NCBI RefSeq assembly: GCF_009760915.1
Contig: NZ_VIDQ01000001.1
Coordinates: 62,001-126,000, forward strand
Length of the DNA stretch: 64,000 bases
DNA from: Azohydromonas aeria
Lineage (GTDB): Bacteria; Pseudomonadota; Gammaproteobacteria; Burkholderiales; Burkholderiaceae_C
Reading direction: 5' to 3'
The position numbers and the translations under genes are program-made. A model generated the notes under the pieces. That model was not told the DNA's origin, did no database searches, and saw only the letters and a list, made by a program, of their open reading frames with translations. Of the stretch, positions 49,420 through 58,857 are shown in pieces. The first letter of the stretch is position 1. Every line of letters starts with the position of its first letter.

Positions 49420-52400
49420 ATGAGCGAATCCATCCTCGGTCCGGCCACGGTCGTCAACTTGCCGGCGCAGCCCATCAGCGCCGAAGTGCTGCTGGAGAAG
49501 TACGCCAAGGACGGCGAGCGCAGCGTGGACGAGGTGCGCGCCCGCGTGGCGCGCGCCCTGGCCGCGGTGGAGGCGCCGGAGGCGCGCGCGCAGTGGGAGC
49601 AGCGCTTCCTCGACGCGCAGCGCCGCGGCTTCGTGCCGGCCGGGCGCATCAACTCCGCCGCCGGCACGGACCTGAGCGCCACGCTCATCAACTGCTTCGT
49701 GCAGCCGGTGGGCGACTCCATCGCCGTGGCCGAGGATGGTTTCCCGGGCATCTACACCGCCCTGACCGAGGCGGCCGAGACCATGCGCCGCGGCGGCGGC
49801 GTGGGCTACGACTTCTCGCGCATCCGCCCGTCGGGCGCGTGGGTGGCGAGCACGCGCAGCAACGCCTCCGGGCCGGTGAGCTACATGCGCGTCTTCGACC
49901 GCAGCTGCGAGACGGTGGAGAGCGCCGGCAGCCGCCGCGGCGCGCAGATGGGCGTGCTGCGCTGCGACCACCCCGACATCGAAGCCTTCATTCACGCCAA
50001 GGACGAAGGGGACCTCAGGAACTTCAACATCTCCGTGGGCGTGACCGATGCCTTCATGCAGGCCGTGGTCGAGGACAAGGAGGTGGAACTGGTGCACCGC
50101 GCCGAGCCCGGTGAGAAGCTGAAAGATGCCGGCGCCTACCGCCGCGGCGACGGGCAGTGGGTGTACCGCAAGCTCCCGGCGCGCGCGCTGTGGGACCAGA
50201 TCATGCGCAGCACCTACGACCACGCCGAGCCCGGCGTGCTGTTCCTGGACCGCATCAACACCGACAACAACCTGGGGTACTGCGAGACGATCGCGGCGAC
50301 GAATCCGTGCGTGACGGCGGATACGCGGCTGGCGACGCAGTACGGCCTGGTGCCCATCGGCGAGCTGCACGCGGCGCAGGTGCCGCTGCAGGTGACGGTG
50401 GACCGGCGTGCGCTGGGCGCCGAGAGCCAGGCACGCGGCACTGAGGTGCGTCCCGCCGTGCGGGCCTTCATGACGGCGCGCGATGCCGAGGTGTTCCGCG
50501 TCGAGACTGAAGATGGCTACGAGATCAAGGCCACGGCATGGCACGAGCTCTACACCGCGCGCGGCAAGCTCAAGTTGCAGGACCTGCATCTTGGCGATGA
50601 GCTGTGGGTGCAGGCGGGCAAGGGGCAGTTCGGCACGCAGGGCAATGAGGATTTCGGCGTGAAGCTCTCGCAGCCGGCTGCAACACAAGTCCCTGAAGAG
50701 ATTTGGCGTGGCAATGAAGCTTGTGTGCGCGGCTATTTGCGAGCGCAGTTCCAGTTGGGCGCAGCCGTTGATGCCGGTGCCGATACCTGTTCGATACGGC
50801 TGGCTTCGGCGCACCGCCCGTATCTGCAGCAGATTCAAGTGCTGCTGGCGAACCAGGGCATTTTCAGCACCATCCTTTCAGATCAGGGTAGCAATGCGGC
50901 CCATGTGCTGAGCCTGAAGGAAGAGTCACGTGACGTGTTCATGCGTGACATCGGCTTTCTGCTGGAGGAGCAGAACAGGAAGTACCAAACCTGGTCGAAA
51001 GGCCGCGAGCCCGGTGCGATACAGCGCTTCACCACCCGCATCACCCGCATCGAATCCATCGGCCGGCAGCCGGTGTTCGACACCACGCAGCCCGACCACA
51101 ACACCGTCGTCTTCAACGGCCTGGTCAGCGGGCAATGCGCTGAGCAGCCCTTGCCCTCCTACGGCTGCTGCTGCCTCGGCAGCGTCTCGCTGACGAACTT
51201 CGTGCTCGACCCGTTCACGCCGCGGGCGCGTTTCGACGAGGCCGCCTTTGCCGAGGTGTGCGCCGTGGCCACGCGCATGCTCGACAACGTGCTCGACGTC
51301 ACCGTCTGGCCGCTGCCGCAGCAGGCGCAGGAGGCGGCCAGCAAGCGCCGCGTCGGCCTGGGCTTCACGGGCCTGGGCGACGCGCTGGCCATGCTGAACC
51401 TGCGCTACGACGAGGAGGACGCGCGGGCCATGGCGCGGCGCATCAGCGAGGTGATGCGCGACGCGGCCTACGGCGCCTCGGTGGACCTGGCCCGCGAGCG
51501 CGGCGCCTTCCCCCTCTTCAATGCCGACCTGTACCTGCGCAAGGGCAGCTTCGCCTCGCGCCTGCCCGCGGCATTGAAGGAGCGCATCCGCACCCATGGC
51601 CTGCGCAACTCGCACCTGCTGTCCATCGCCCCGACCGGCACCATCAGCCTGGCCTTTGCCGACAACGCCAGCAACGGCATCGAGCCACCCTTCAGCTGGA
51701 GCTACACGCGCAAGAAGCGCATGCCCGACGGCGGCTTCAAGGAGTACGCGGTCGAGGACCACGCCTGGCGCCTGTTCCGCCACCTGCACGGCACGGAAGC
51801 GCCGCTGCCGCGCGCCTTCGTCACCGCGCTGGAGATGAGCGCCGAGAGCCATGCCGCCATGGTCGCGGCCGTGGCGCCGTACATCGACACCGCCATCAGC
51901 AAGACCGTCAACGTCCCGGCCGACTATCCCTACGAGGAGTTCCAGGGCCTGTACATGACGGCTTGGAAGTCGGGCCTGAAGGGCCTGGCCACCTACCGGC
52001 CCAACAGCGTGCTCGGCTCGGTGCTGAGCGTCGCCGCGCCGGCGGCCGCCAAGCCCGAGCCGCTGCTGGGCGACGCGGGCATGAACCAGCGCTTGCGCCT
52101 GGAGCGGCTGCCCGCGCCGGTGCTGGCCTCGCTGCGCTGGCCGGGGCGCCCGGAGCTGCCCGCGGGCAACCCGTCGTGGAGCTTCATGATCAAGCACCCG
52201 CACGGCGAGTTCGCCCTGTTCGTGGGCGAGCTGCCCGCGGAAGGGCCGGGGCTGGGCCTCTTCGGCAAGACGCTGCCCTTCGAGGTCTGGGTCAACGGCG
52301 CGGAGCAGCCGCGCGGCCTCGCCGCCCTGGCCAAGACGCTGTCCATGGACATGCGCGCCAACGACGCGGCCTGGCTCAAGTTGAAGCTCGATGCGCTGGC

Positions 52401-53163
52401 CACGGTGGCGGAGGAGCGCGCCTTCGAGATGCCGTTCCCGCCGCATGGCGAGAAGCGCCTCTTTCCCGGCGTGGTCGCCGCCACCGCGGCCGTGATCCGC
52501 TGGCGCTGCGAGCAGCTGGGCGCCCTGGGCGAGGCGGCCGAGTCCGGCCCCACGCCCGTGCTCGACGCCATGTTCAGCCGCGAGGAGCCGCGCACCGGCA
52601 CCTCCGGCACGCTGGCCTGGGCCGTGGACGTGGACAACCCCGCCACCGGCGAGTCCTTCACGCTCACGCTCAAGGAAGTCACGCTGGCGGCGCGCGACGG
52701 GGACGGCGGGGCGGTGACGCGGCCCTGCGCCGTGGGTTTCGCGGGCAACTACCCGCGCGCGCTCGACGGCCTGGCGCGGCTGCTGTCGCTGGACATGCGG
52801 GTGCTCGACCCGGCCTGGATCGGCATGAAGCTGCGCAAGCTGCTCAACGTGGGCGAGCCGCTGGGCCACTTCATGGCGCCGGTGCCGGGCGAGCGCCGGC
52901 AGCAGGTGTGGCCCAGCACGGTGGCCTACATCGCCCGATTGATCATCCACCGCTACGCCATGCTGGGGCTGCTCGACGAGTCGGGGCTGCCGACGCGCGA
53001 GATGGGCATCCTGGCCACGCCCGCGCCCACGCGTGCCGACAGCGGCGCCACGGTCGCACCCATGGCCGGCAAGCCCTGCCCGGAATGCGGCAACGCCACC
53101 GTCATCCACAAGGACGGCTGCGACTTCTGCACCGCCTGCGGCTACGTGGGGGTGTGCGGGTAA
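49420..53163 (+). CDS. nrdJ: Adenosylcobalamin-dependent (class II) ribonucleotide reductase with intein
   Basis: A 1247-codon precursor that becomes about 971 residues after removal of a 276-residue intein. The N-terminal half has [39 protein letters not shown] and [18 protein letters not shown]. The active-site [18 protein letters not shown] is split by the intein exactly at the thiyl-radical Cys. [11 protein letters not shown] and DHAWRL follow, then two TSCPD-like repeats and a zinc ribbon ([25 protein letters not shown]). It reduces ribonucleotides with or without oxygen. GGGAG before ATG 49420 decides the start; ATG 49405 in frame is less likely. Confidence 0.95.
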   Translation: MSESILGPATVVNLPAQPISAEVLLEKYAKDGERSVDEVRARVARALAAVEAPEARAQWEQRFLDAQRRGFVPAGRINSAAGTDLSATLINCFVQPVGDSIAVAEDGFPGIYTALTEAAETMRRGGGVGYDFSRIRPSGAWVASTRSNASGPVSYMRVFDRSCETVESAGSRRGAQMGVLRCDHPDIEAFIHAKDEGDLRNFNISVGVTDAFMQAVVEDKEVELVHRAEPGEKLKDAGAYRRGDGQWVYRKLPARALWDQIMRSTYDHAEPGVLFLDRINTDNNLGYCETIAATNPCVTADTRLATQYGLVPIGELHAAQVPLQVTVDRRALGAESQARGTEVRPAVRAFMTARDAEVFRVETEDGYEIKATAWHELYTARGKLKLQDLHLGDELWVQAGKGQFGTQGNEDFGVKLSQPAATQVPEEIWRGNEACVRGYLRAQFQLGAAVDAGADTCSIRLASAHRPYLQQIQVLLANQGIFSTILSDQGSNAAHVLSLKEESRDVFMRDIGFLLEEQNRKYQTWSKGREPGAIQRFTTRITRIESIGRQPVFDTTQPDHNTVVFNGLVSGQCAEQPLPSYGCCCLGSVSLTNFVLDPFTPRARFDEAAFAEVCAVATRMLDNVLDVTVWPLPQQAQEAASKRRVGLGFTGLGDALAMLNLRYDEEDARAMARRISEVMRDAAYGASVDLARERGAFPLFNADLYLRKGSFASRLPAALKERIRTHGLRNSHLLSIAPTGTISLAFADNASNGIEPPFSWSYTRKKRMPDGGFKEYAVEDHAWRLFRHLHGTEAPLPRAFVTALEMSAESHAAMVAAVAPYIDTAISKTVNVPADYPYEEFQGLYMTAWKSGLKGLATYRPNSVLGSVLSVAAPAAAKPEPLLGDAGMNQRLRLERLPAPVLASLRWPGRPELPAGNPSWSFMIKHPHGEFALFVGELPAEGPGLGLFGKTLPFEVWVNGAEQPRGLAALAKTLSMDMRANDAAWLKLKLDALATVAEERAFEMPFPPHGEKRLFPGVVAATAAVIRWRCEQLGALGEAAESGPTPVLDAMFSREEPRTGTSGTLAWAVDVDNPATGESFTLTLKEVTLAARDGDGGAVTRPCAVGFAGNYPRALDGLARLLSLDMRVLDPAWIGMKLRKLLNVGEPLGHFMAPVPGERRQQVWPSTVAYIARLIIHRYAMLGLLDESGLPTREMGILATPAPTRADSGATVAPMAGKPCPECGNATVIHKDGCDFCTACGYVGVCG
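50308..51135 (+). mobile_element. RIR1-type intein with C-terminal Gln and decayed homing endonuclease
   Basis: An in-frame insert of 276 codons between NP and the catalytic Cys of nrdJ. It begins with Cys ([13 protein letters not shown]) and has the block B T-x-x-H (TAWHELY). It ends [15 protein letters not shown], followed by Cys+1 (TGC 51136). The usual final His-Asn is replaced by Gly-Gln. Residues about 130-230 resemble a LAGLIDADG endonuclease ([17 protein letters not shown], then [17 protein letters not shown]), but the acidic catalytic position reads FQLG, so it is probably inactive. Base composition is visibly less GC-rich than the exteins. Confidence 0.93.
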
Positions 53164-53197
53164 GGAGGGCGGGCGGGCAGCGTGGCGCGCCGGCTGC

Positions 53198-54121
53198 TCA
53201 GGGCCGGCACGCGTCCCGCGGCGCGGTGGAGCCGCCGTGCACCGGGTCGTCGCTGTGCAGCCAGTCCGCCACCGCCTGCCAGAAGGGTTCGGACTGCGCC
53301 GGCTCCAGCGGCGCGTCGTGGGGCAGCCGATCCAGCGCCAGCAGGCGCCGCGGCGCGGTCGCGGCGCGGCACAGCCGCAGCGCGTCGTCGAACGGGACGA
53401 CCTCGTCGTCGCGGCCGTGCACGATCAGCAGCGGCAGCGTCACCTCGGCAATGCGCTGCTCGTTGTTCCACAGGTCCGGCAGCACCCAGGCGGCCCAGTG
53501 CGGCACCAGCCCGGTCACCACGGCCATCTCGCGCGCCGAGGCGAAGCCCCCGCCGATGACCAGCCCCCGCGGCGGTGGCTGCAGCTGCGGCGCCGCGTCC
53601 AGCAGCACCGCCGAGCCCAGCGAGAAGCCCAGCGCGAAGCGGGCGCCGGACTGCGGCGTCAATGCCACGAAGCGCTCCCAGGCCGCGAGCGCGTCCTGGC
53701 GCAGCCGCGCCAGCGTCGGGCGGCCGGTGCTGGCGCCGTAGCCGGTGTAGTCGAACACCAGCGAGGCGATGCCGGCCTCATGCAGCCGCGCCTGCACGCC
53801 GGCCCAGCGCGAGATGTCCTCGCCGTCGCCGTGGAAGATCAGCAGCGCCGGCGCGCGCGCATCCTCCACCGGCACCCACGAGCCCTGCAGCCGCCGGTCG
53901 GCGCTGGCGATCTGCAGCCGCTGCGAGGGCACGCCCAGCGAGTCGGGGCGCAGCGAGCCGGGCGCGGGCGTGTCGAAGGCCATCCATTCCACGGCCACGA
54001 AGACCAGGCTGCGCAGCAGCACCATCAGCGCGGCGGCGCCCAGCAGCAGCGCGAAGGCGCGCGCGCCGCGCCGGTGGAGGCGGCGCCGGCGTGCCGGGGC
54101 CGGCGCGGGGGAGGGCTGCAT
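53198..54121 (-). CDS. Membrane-anchored alpha/beta hydrolase
   Basis: A 307-residue protein with one N-terminal membrane helix (ALLLGAAALMVLLRSLVFVAVEW) and an alpha/beta-hydrolase domain outside. ALLIFHGDGEDISRW is the oxyanion strand, ALGFSLGSAVLL the nucleophile elbow (Ser of GFSLGS), VHGRDDEVVPF holds the acid and DRLPHDAPL the probable His. Similar proteins are annotated as BEM46/YfhR-like hydrolases with unknown substrates. It lies 9 bases after the exported carbonic anhydrase gene on the same strand. Confidence 0.87.
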   Translation of the reverse strand: MQPSPAPAPARRRRLHRRGARAFALLLGAAALMVLLRSLVFVAVEWMAFDTPAPGSLRPDSLGVPSQRLQIASADRRLQGSWVPVEDARAPALLIFHGDGEDISRWAGVQARLHEAGIASLVFDYTGYGASTGRPTLARLRQDALAAWERFVALTPQSGARFALGFSLGSAVLLDAAPQLQPPPRGLVIGGGFASAREMAVVTGLVPHWAAWVLPDLWNNEQRIAEVTLPLLIVHGRDDEVVPFDDALRLCRAATAPRRLLALDRLPHDAPLEPAQSEPFWQAVADWLHSDDPVHGGSTAPRDACRP

Positions 54122-54130
54122 GGAGGGACA

Positions 54131-54895
54131 CTACTCGACGAAGAAATCCACTTTGCCATCGTCGAGGTCGTAGCGCGCCCCCACGACGCGCAGCCGGCCG
54201 CCGCGCTGCGGCTCGATCAGGGAGGGTTCCGACTCGCGCAGCCGCAGCACCGTGCGGCGCACGTTCTCGCGCACGGCCAGGTCCAGCAGCTCGTCGTCCT
54301 TGCCGCCGGCGCTGCGCGCCTTGAGCACGGCCGGGATGATGGGCTCGATCATCTGGCCGATGCTGCCGGGAAAGGTGGCGTTCTTCTGCACCACCGACAC
54401 CGCGGCGTCCACCGCGCCGCAGCGCTCGTGGCCCATCACCAGGATCAGCGGCGCGCCCAGCACCTGCACGGCGTACTGGATGCTGCCCAGCGCCACGGTG
54501 TCCACGGTGTTGCCGGCGTTGCGCACGATGAACAGCTCGCCCAGCCCGGCGCCGAACAGCAGCTCCGGCGGCACGCGGCTGTCGGAGCAGCTCACCAGCA
54601 CCGCGAAGGGCGTCTGGCTGCGCGCGAGCTCCAGGCGGCGCGAGGCGTGGTCGGGCGGGTCGGGCGGCAGCCGGTCGGCCAGGAAGTTGGCATTGCCCTG
54701 CTTGAGCCGCTCCAGCGCCTGTGCCGCGGTCAGGCTGGTGCGCCGGCCCTCGGCGGCGCGGGCGGGCAGCGTGGGCAGCGCGGGCAGAGCCGCCACGCCG
54801 CAGCAGGCGCAGGCGCGGCGGAAGAAGCCGCGCCGGGACAGCGGCAGCGGTGCGGGCACGGCCGCGGGCGGGCGGGTGCGAGGGGAGTTCGTCAT
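54131..54895 (-). CDS. Tat-exported beta-carbonic anhydrase
   Basis: A 254-residue enzyme with a twin-arginine signal (LSRRGFFRRACACCGVAALPA, cleavage near ARA-AEG), so it should act in the periplasm. The catalytic set is Cys103, Asp105, Arg107, His156 and Cys159 (CSDSRVPPE, GHERCGAV). FIVRNAGNTVDTVALGSIQYAV is a typical beta-class block. AGGAGCC upstream fixes ATG 54895 rather than the longer frame. It complements the cytoplasmic enzyme at 28207-28905, giving CO2/bicarbonate conversion on both sides of the membrane. Confidence 0.92.
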   Translation of the reverse strand: MTNSPRTRPPAAVPAPLPLSRRGFFRRACACCGVAALPALPTLPARAAEGRRTSLTAAQALERLKQGNANFLADRLPPDPPDHASRRLELARSQTPFAVLVSCSDSRVPPELLFGAGLGELFIVRNAGNTVDTVALGSIQYAVQVLGAPLILVMGHERCGAVDAAVSVVQKNATFPGSIGQMIEPIIPAVLKARSAGGKDDELLDLAVRENVRRTVLRLRESEPSLIEPQRGGRLRVVGARYDLDDGKVDFFVE

Positions 54896-55024
54896 GACTG
54901 CAAGGCTCCTGTGCGGGGCCGCCCGGACGGCGGCGGGCGCCCAGTCTGGGAGCGCCGTGCAGCGCGGGCCAGCCAAGACAGCGGCAGGGGCAGTGCCTTG
55001 CGCGCCGGCGCCGCGCGCGCCCGG

Positions 55025-55369
55025 TCAGCGGTTCGGCGCGGCGGGCTGCGCGCCGGGGCGCCGGCCCGTGCCGCCGCGGTGCGTGTCCGCGGCCCGGGGC
55101 GGGGACTGCGGCTGCTCGTCGGCGTCGCCGCAGTCCGGGTCGTTCTTGCGCGCCCCGCGCAGGTTGAGCCCGAACAGGCCCAGCTGCAGCACCATCAGCG
55201 CCCAGGCCTGGGTGTGCCAGCCCCAGGCCAGCCACAGCAGGTTGCTCACGATGAAGAGCCAGAAGCCCCAGTTGCGCTTGCGCTTGCGCTGGGAGCCCAC
55301 CATCCAGGAGGCGATCAGGGTGGCGGCCATGGCGGGCCATTGCAGGGCGTCGATGAAGGCTTCGGGCAT
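55025..55369 (-). CDS. Small membrane protein of unknown function
   Basis: A 114-residue protein. The first 72 residues contain two or three hydrophobic helices (WPAMAATLIASWMVGS, WGFWLFIVSNLLWLAWGW, ALMVLQLGLFGLNLRG) and the rest is a hydrophilic Pro/Gly-rich tail. The tryptophan-rich helix pattern resembles small YgjV- or PnuC-like proteins, but I cannot assign a family. It stands alone between the carbonic anhydrase and metallo-hydrolase genes. Confidence 0.65.
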   Translation of the reverse strand: MPEAFIDALQWPAMAATLIASWMVGSQRKRKRNWGFWLFIVSNLLWLAWGWHTQAWALMVLQLGLFGLNLRGARKNDPDCGDADEQPQSPPRAADTHRGGTGRRPGAQPAAPNR

Positions 55370-55484
55370 GGGCGAAAGGGCCGGCGCCGGGCCGGACTCA
55401 CGGGAGACGAGGGCCGCGTGCCCGGGCTGCGGGCCACGCGGGATGCCGGGAGTCAGGGCAGGCTGCGTGCCGGTCCGCGCCGGG

Positions 55485-56474
55485 CTACTTCGCCCCCGAA
55501 GCCGCTGCCGCCGCAGGTGCCGGCGGGATCAGGCTGCTGTAGTTGATCGGCTGCCACTCGTAGCCCTTGCCCGCGGCGCGCAGCCGTCCCAGCCCGGGGA
55601 AGGAGAGGTGGGCGCCGGCGATCCAGGTGCCCTGGCGCGCGGCGTCGGCCATGACCTTGCGCCGCTGCGGCGCGGCGGCCTTGGGTTCGACGTCGAACAG
55701 GATGGTCGTGTCCGGGGCGGCCATCTGCACCGGGGCGGCGTGCATCAGGTCGCCCCAGGCCAGCAGCTGCTGGCCCTGGCTGCGCAGCAGGAAGCCGTAG
55801 TGCCCGGGCGTGTGGCCCGGCAGCGGCACGGCCTGGATGCCGGGCACGACTTCGGGCGCGCCTTCGAGGGGCTGGAACTTGCCGGCGTCGATGTAGGGCT
55901 GTAGCGCGGCGCGCGCGGCGTCGAAGAAGCTCTTCATCTCCTGCGGCGCCTTGGCCTGGTTGGCGGCATCGAGCCAGAACTCGGCATCGGCGCGGCCGGC
56001 GCGCACCACGGCGTTGGGGAAGGCGCGCTGGCCGTCGAGCATGAGCCCGCCGACGTGGTCCGGGTGCAGGTGGGTGATGTAGACCTCGTCCACCTGCTCG
56101 GGCTGGTAGCCCGCGGCGCGCAGGTTGGCCATGAGCTTGCCCAGCGTGGGGCCGAAGTTGCCGGCCGCGCCGACGTCGATGAGCACCAGCTTCGTGCCGG
56201 TGTTGACCAGGAAACCATTGAAGGAGGTTTCGGCCGGCAGCGCCAGGCGCGCCTGCGCGAAGCGCTCGCGGGTGTGCTGCGGGCGGCCGTGCAGCAGCTG
56301 GTCCATGGGCAGCGCCAGGGTGCCGTCGGACAGCGCCGTGATCTCGAAGTCGCCCAGCATCATGCGGTGCCAGCCGGGTGCCTGCGTCTTGAGTTGCAGC
56401 GCGGCGGCCTGGGCCGGGGTGCCCAGGGCGATCAGGGAGGCGGCGGCCAGGCCGCCGAGCAGGGAACGCAGCAT
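55485..56474 (-). CDS. Secreted metallo-beta-lactamase-fold hydrolase
   Basis: A 329-residue protein with a signal peptide ending near AQA-AA. Metal ligands are in HLHPDH (His135, His137, Asp139, His140), PGHTPGHYGF, WGDLMHA and the final GAHLSFPGLG. FLVNTGTKLVLIDVGAAGNFGP is the usual early strand. Members of this quorum-quenching-lactonase/MBL group act on lactones or other esters, and the real substrate is unknown. ATG 56474 is chosen because it opens directly into the signal peptide. Confidence 0.9.
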   Translation of the reverse strand: MLRSLLGGLAAASLIALGTPAQAAALQLKTQAPGWHRMMLGDFEITALSDGTLALPMDQLLHGRPQHTRERFAQARLALPAETSFNGFLVNTGTKLVLIDVGAAGNFGPTLGKLMANLRAAGYQPEQVDEVYITHLHPDHVGGLMLDGQRAFPNAVVRAGRADAEFWLDAANQAKAPQEMKSFFDAARAALQPYIDAGKFQPLEGAPEVVPGIQAVPLPGHTPGHYGFLLRSQGQQLLAWGDLMHAAPVQMAAPDTTILFDVEPKAAAPQRRKVMADAARQGTWIAGAHLSFPGLGRLRAAGKGYEWQPINYSSLIPPAPAAAAASGAK

Positions 56475-56542
56475 CGTGGAGCCCTCAACGGGAAGTCGCG
56501 AGGCGGCCAGCATAGGGCGCCGCGCGGGGCCCGGGCTGCGGC

Positions 56543-56764
56543 TCAGGCCGCGGCGTCCTCCAGCCGCCACTGCGACTCTTCCCACCAGTAGCCCGCGGCG
56601 TCGTAGAAGCCGTCCCAGACGCAGCCGTTGCAGCCGCGGCCGCAGCAGGTGGTGGGCTCCTCGGGCGGCGGGGGCAGGTCCACGCCCAGCGTCCGGGCGC
56701 GCTGCTGCAGGTGGGCGAAAAGGGCGCGCGCGGTGTCGCGGTCGGTGAAGAGGTCGCGGCTCAA
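56543..56764 (-). CDS. Oxidoreductase-like small Cys-rich protein
   Basis: About 73 residues. PPPPEEPTTCCGRGCNGCVWDGFYDAAGYW is the signature of the oxidoreductase-like family (four clustered Cys followed by a Tyr-containing helix), whose function is unknown. No ATG is available near the start of similarity; TTG 56764 (LSRDLFTDRDT) is the likely start. It is divergent from the IMPACT-family gene. Confidence 0.65.
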   Translation of the reverse strand: MSRDLFTDRDTARALFAHLQQRARTLGVDLPPPPEEPTTCCGRGCNGCVWDGFYDAAGYWWEESQWRLEDAAA

Positions 56765-56842
56765 GGGAAGACTCCGTGGGGCAGGGCGTGATTGTCGGCC
56801 GGCTCGGCCCGGGGCCCCGCCGGGACGCCGACAATCCCGCCC

Positions 56843-57430
56843 ATGCCCGTCACCCTTGCCGCCGCCTGCCACAGCGAGTTGCTGATCCAGAAGAGCCGCT
56901 TCATCGGCTGCGTCGAGCCCGTGCCCGACCGCGCCGCGGCGCTGGCGCGCGTGGCCGGGCTGCGCGCGCAGCATCCCACGGCCACGCACGTGTGCTGGGC
57001 GCTGCTGGCCGGCGGGCAGTCGGCGGCGGTGGACGACGGCGAGCCCGGCGGCACCGCCGGGCGCCCGATGCTGGAGGTGCTGCGCCGCCAGCAGCTCGAC
57101 GGCGTGCTCGCCACCGTGGTGCGCTACTTCGGCGGCGTGAAGCTGGGTGCCGGCGGCCTGGTGCGTGCCTACACCGACAGCGTGGCGCAGGCGCTGCTGC
57201 AGGCCGAGAAGGTGCCGCTGCGGCGGCTGCAGGCCCTGCGCTGCAGCGTGCCCTACGCGCTCGAAGGCCTGCTGCGCCGCGAGATCGAGGCCGCCGGCTT
57301 CACGCTGGGCGACGTGGCCCACGGCAGCGTGGTGACGCTGGCCTTCAGCGGGCCCGAGGACCAGGCCGGCGCCTTCGTGGCCCGGCTCAACGAGCTGGGG
57401 CAGGGCAAGGTGGGCTGGCTCAAGGACTAG
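56843..57430 (+). CDS. yigZ: IMPACT/YigZ-family protein
   Basis: A 195-residue soluble protein. The N-terminal UPF0029 domain has KSRFIGCVEPV, ATHVCWALL, DDGEPGGTAGRPMLEVL and VVRYFGGVKLGAGGLVRAY, which are diagnostic. A C-terminal DUF1949-type domain (LRCSVPYALEGLLRREIE) follows. The family is related to eukaryotic IMPACT, which affects translational control; the bacterial role is unclear. ATG 56843 fits the family start. Confidence 0.93.
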   Translation: MPVTLAAACHSELLIQKSRFIGCVEPVPDRAAALARVAGLRAQHPTATHVCWALLAGGQSAAVDDGEPGGTAGRPMLEVLRRQQLDGVLATVVRYFGGVKLGAGGLVRAYTDSVAQALLQAEKVPLRRLQALRCSVPYALEGLLRREIEAAGFTLGDVAHGSVVTLAFSGPEDQAGAFVARLNELGQGKVGWLKD

Positions 57431-57648
57431 CCGCCGCGGCGGCATGGCCGCCGTGAACTATTCGGCACATCCCGGCCGCGCGCCGCGCCGCCGTGGCGCG
57501 GCCCCTACAGATCGGATTGCCCGACGACAGGCGCAGGCCGTCCACTGCCGGGTTTCGACGCGCGGCGGTTTCCTCCTGCATTCCTGCACGGCACTGCGCC
57601 GGCGGCCCGGGAGACCGGCCGGGCGACGGTTTTCCTCAGGAGGGATGA

Positions 57649-57849
57649 ATGAACACACCAAGACCGGCCAAGCCCTGGTGCGCCGCTGCCGCCGCGCTGG
57701 CGCTGGCGCTGCTGGGCGCCGGCTGCGGCGGCGGCAGCGACGCCCCGGCCGAGGGCCGCGAGACGGCCGCCGCGGTCACCGCCGCGGCGCTGCCGCCCCT
57801 GGTCTTCGACAAGACCACGACCACCTGGGACAAAGCCACCTGGCAATGA
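57649..57849 (+). CDS. Small putative lipoprotein or secreted peptide
   Basis: A 66-residue product with a hydrophobic leader (AAAAALALALLGAGCGGGS). The Cys in LLGAGC could be lipidated, though Gly at -3 departs from the usual lipobox. The mature part is short (PLVFDKTTTTWDKATWQ). A strong Shine-Dalgarno (AGGAGGG, 57638-57644) supports expression. It lies 62 bases upstream of another exported protein, probably co-transcribed. No family recognised. The 218 bases upstream hold no recognisable gene. Confidence 0.55.
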   Translation: MNTPRPAKPWCAAAAALALALLGAGCGGGSDAPAEGRETAAAVTAAALPPLVFDKTTTTWDKATWQ

Positions 57850-57911
57850 GCAGGCGAGCGCCCGTCGCGGCGCCCGTGCTCCCCGTCCTTTTCAACATCC
57901 CGAGATCTCCC

Positions 57912-58463
57912 ATGCGCAAGCCGCTCGTCGCCCTGTCCCTGTCGCTGGCCGCCTCCTGGGCCGCGGCCCAGGTCACGCTGCCCTACACCTTCAAGCCCGG
58001 CATGCCGGCCAAGGCGGCCGAGATCAATGCCGACCTGCAGGCCCTGGCCACGGCCATCAACGGCCTCAATGCGCGCGTCCAGAAGCTGGAAGGCACGATC
58101 ACCGCGGCCGACTTGGCGGGCACCTACGCGGTCAACCAGTTCCAGACCGAGATCGGCGGCAACCCGGGGGCGCGGGTGGCGGCCTACACCGGCCGGGGCA
58201 CGCTGACGCTGGCTGCCAACGGCACCGGCACGCTCAAGGGCAACACGGAAGTGGGCAGCCAGCTCAACCTGCCTTCGCTGTCACGCAGCACCCGCAACCA
58301 TCCCCAGCCCCAGGAAAGCTTCAAGTGGAGCTACGCCAGCGGCGCGCTGACGATCTGGGGCATGCCGGCCACGGTGGTGGCCGGTGGCCGGCTGCTGGTG
58401 ATCACCACGGCCGGCACGGACGACGGCACCAACGCGATCGTGCTGCTGACGCGCCTGAAGTAA
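57912..58463 (+). CDS. Secreted protein of unknown function
   Basis: A 183-residue exported protein with a signal peptide ending AAA-QVTLP. A short coiled-coil-like segment follows (ADLQALATAINGLNARVQKLEGTI), then a beta-rich domain (LAGTYAVNQFQTEIG, GRGTLTLAANGTGTLKGN, LLVITTAGTDDGTNAIVLL). The second part recalls extracellular lipocalin-like or avidin-like small barrels by pattern only. I do not recognise a family. It follows the small lipoprotein gene. Confidence 0.7.
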   Translation: MRKPLVALSLSLAASWAAAQVTLPYTFKPGMPAKAAEINADLQALATAINGLNARVQKLEGTITAADLAGTYAVNQFQTEIGGNPGARVAAYTGRGTLTLAANGTGTLKGNTEVGSQLNLPSLSRSTRNHPQPQESFKWSYASGALTIWGMPATVVAGGRLLVITTAGTDDGTNAIVLLTRLK

Positions 58464-58498
58464 GCGCGCCCGCCGGGCCGCGCGGCCCGGCTACAGCC

Positions 58499-58792
58499 TC
58501 AGTACTGCCCGCGGCGCGATTCCTCGGTGTGGCCTTGCCGGTCCGCGCCGCCGGTGCCCGAGCGCATCGGCGGGCCCTTGGGCTCGCCCGCGCCGGGTGT
58601 GCCGGCCGCGCCGCCCACGTGCGCCTCGGCCAGCCAGTCCGAGCTTTGCGTGGTGCCATCGCCGCCGCCGCTGGCCTGCGCGGTGTTGCCCACCGAGGTC
58701 GTGCTGTCGGGTACGGCTTTCCCCGACGGGCCGGGCGTGCCGTTGGGCGGCGTCTCGCGGGGCGGATTGGCGAGGGTGTCGGACTTGATCAT
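58499..58792 (-). CDS. Low-complexity hydrophilic protein
   Basis: A 97-residue Gly/Pro/Thr/Ser-rich protein without hydrophobic segments, probably disordered (TSVGNTAQASGGGDGTTQSS). CAGGAGTACCACC before the ATG is a good Shine-Dalgarno and argues that the frame is translated. No known domain. It is divergent from the LacI-type regulator gene. Confidence 0.5.
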   Translation of the reverse strand: MIKSDTLANPPRETPPNGTPGPSGKAVPDSTTSVGNTAQASGGGDGTTQSSDWLAEAHVGGAAGTPGAGEPKGPPMRSGTGGADRQGHTEESRRGQY

Positions 58793-58857
58793 GGTGGTAC
58801 TCCTGTTGAGCTTTCGGGCGGCAAGCCCCGTGCCGCGCTGAATCCCGGGCCGGTGCC

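Noticed and set aside
50308-51135. The nrdJ insertion as a frameshift or chimeric assembly error
   Set aside because: The frame is open throughout, both splice-junction blocks are recognisable, and the insertion site is a known intein position.
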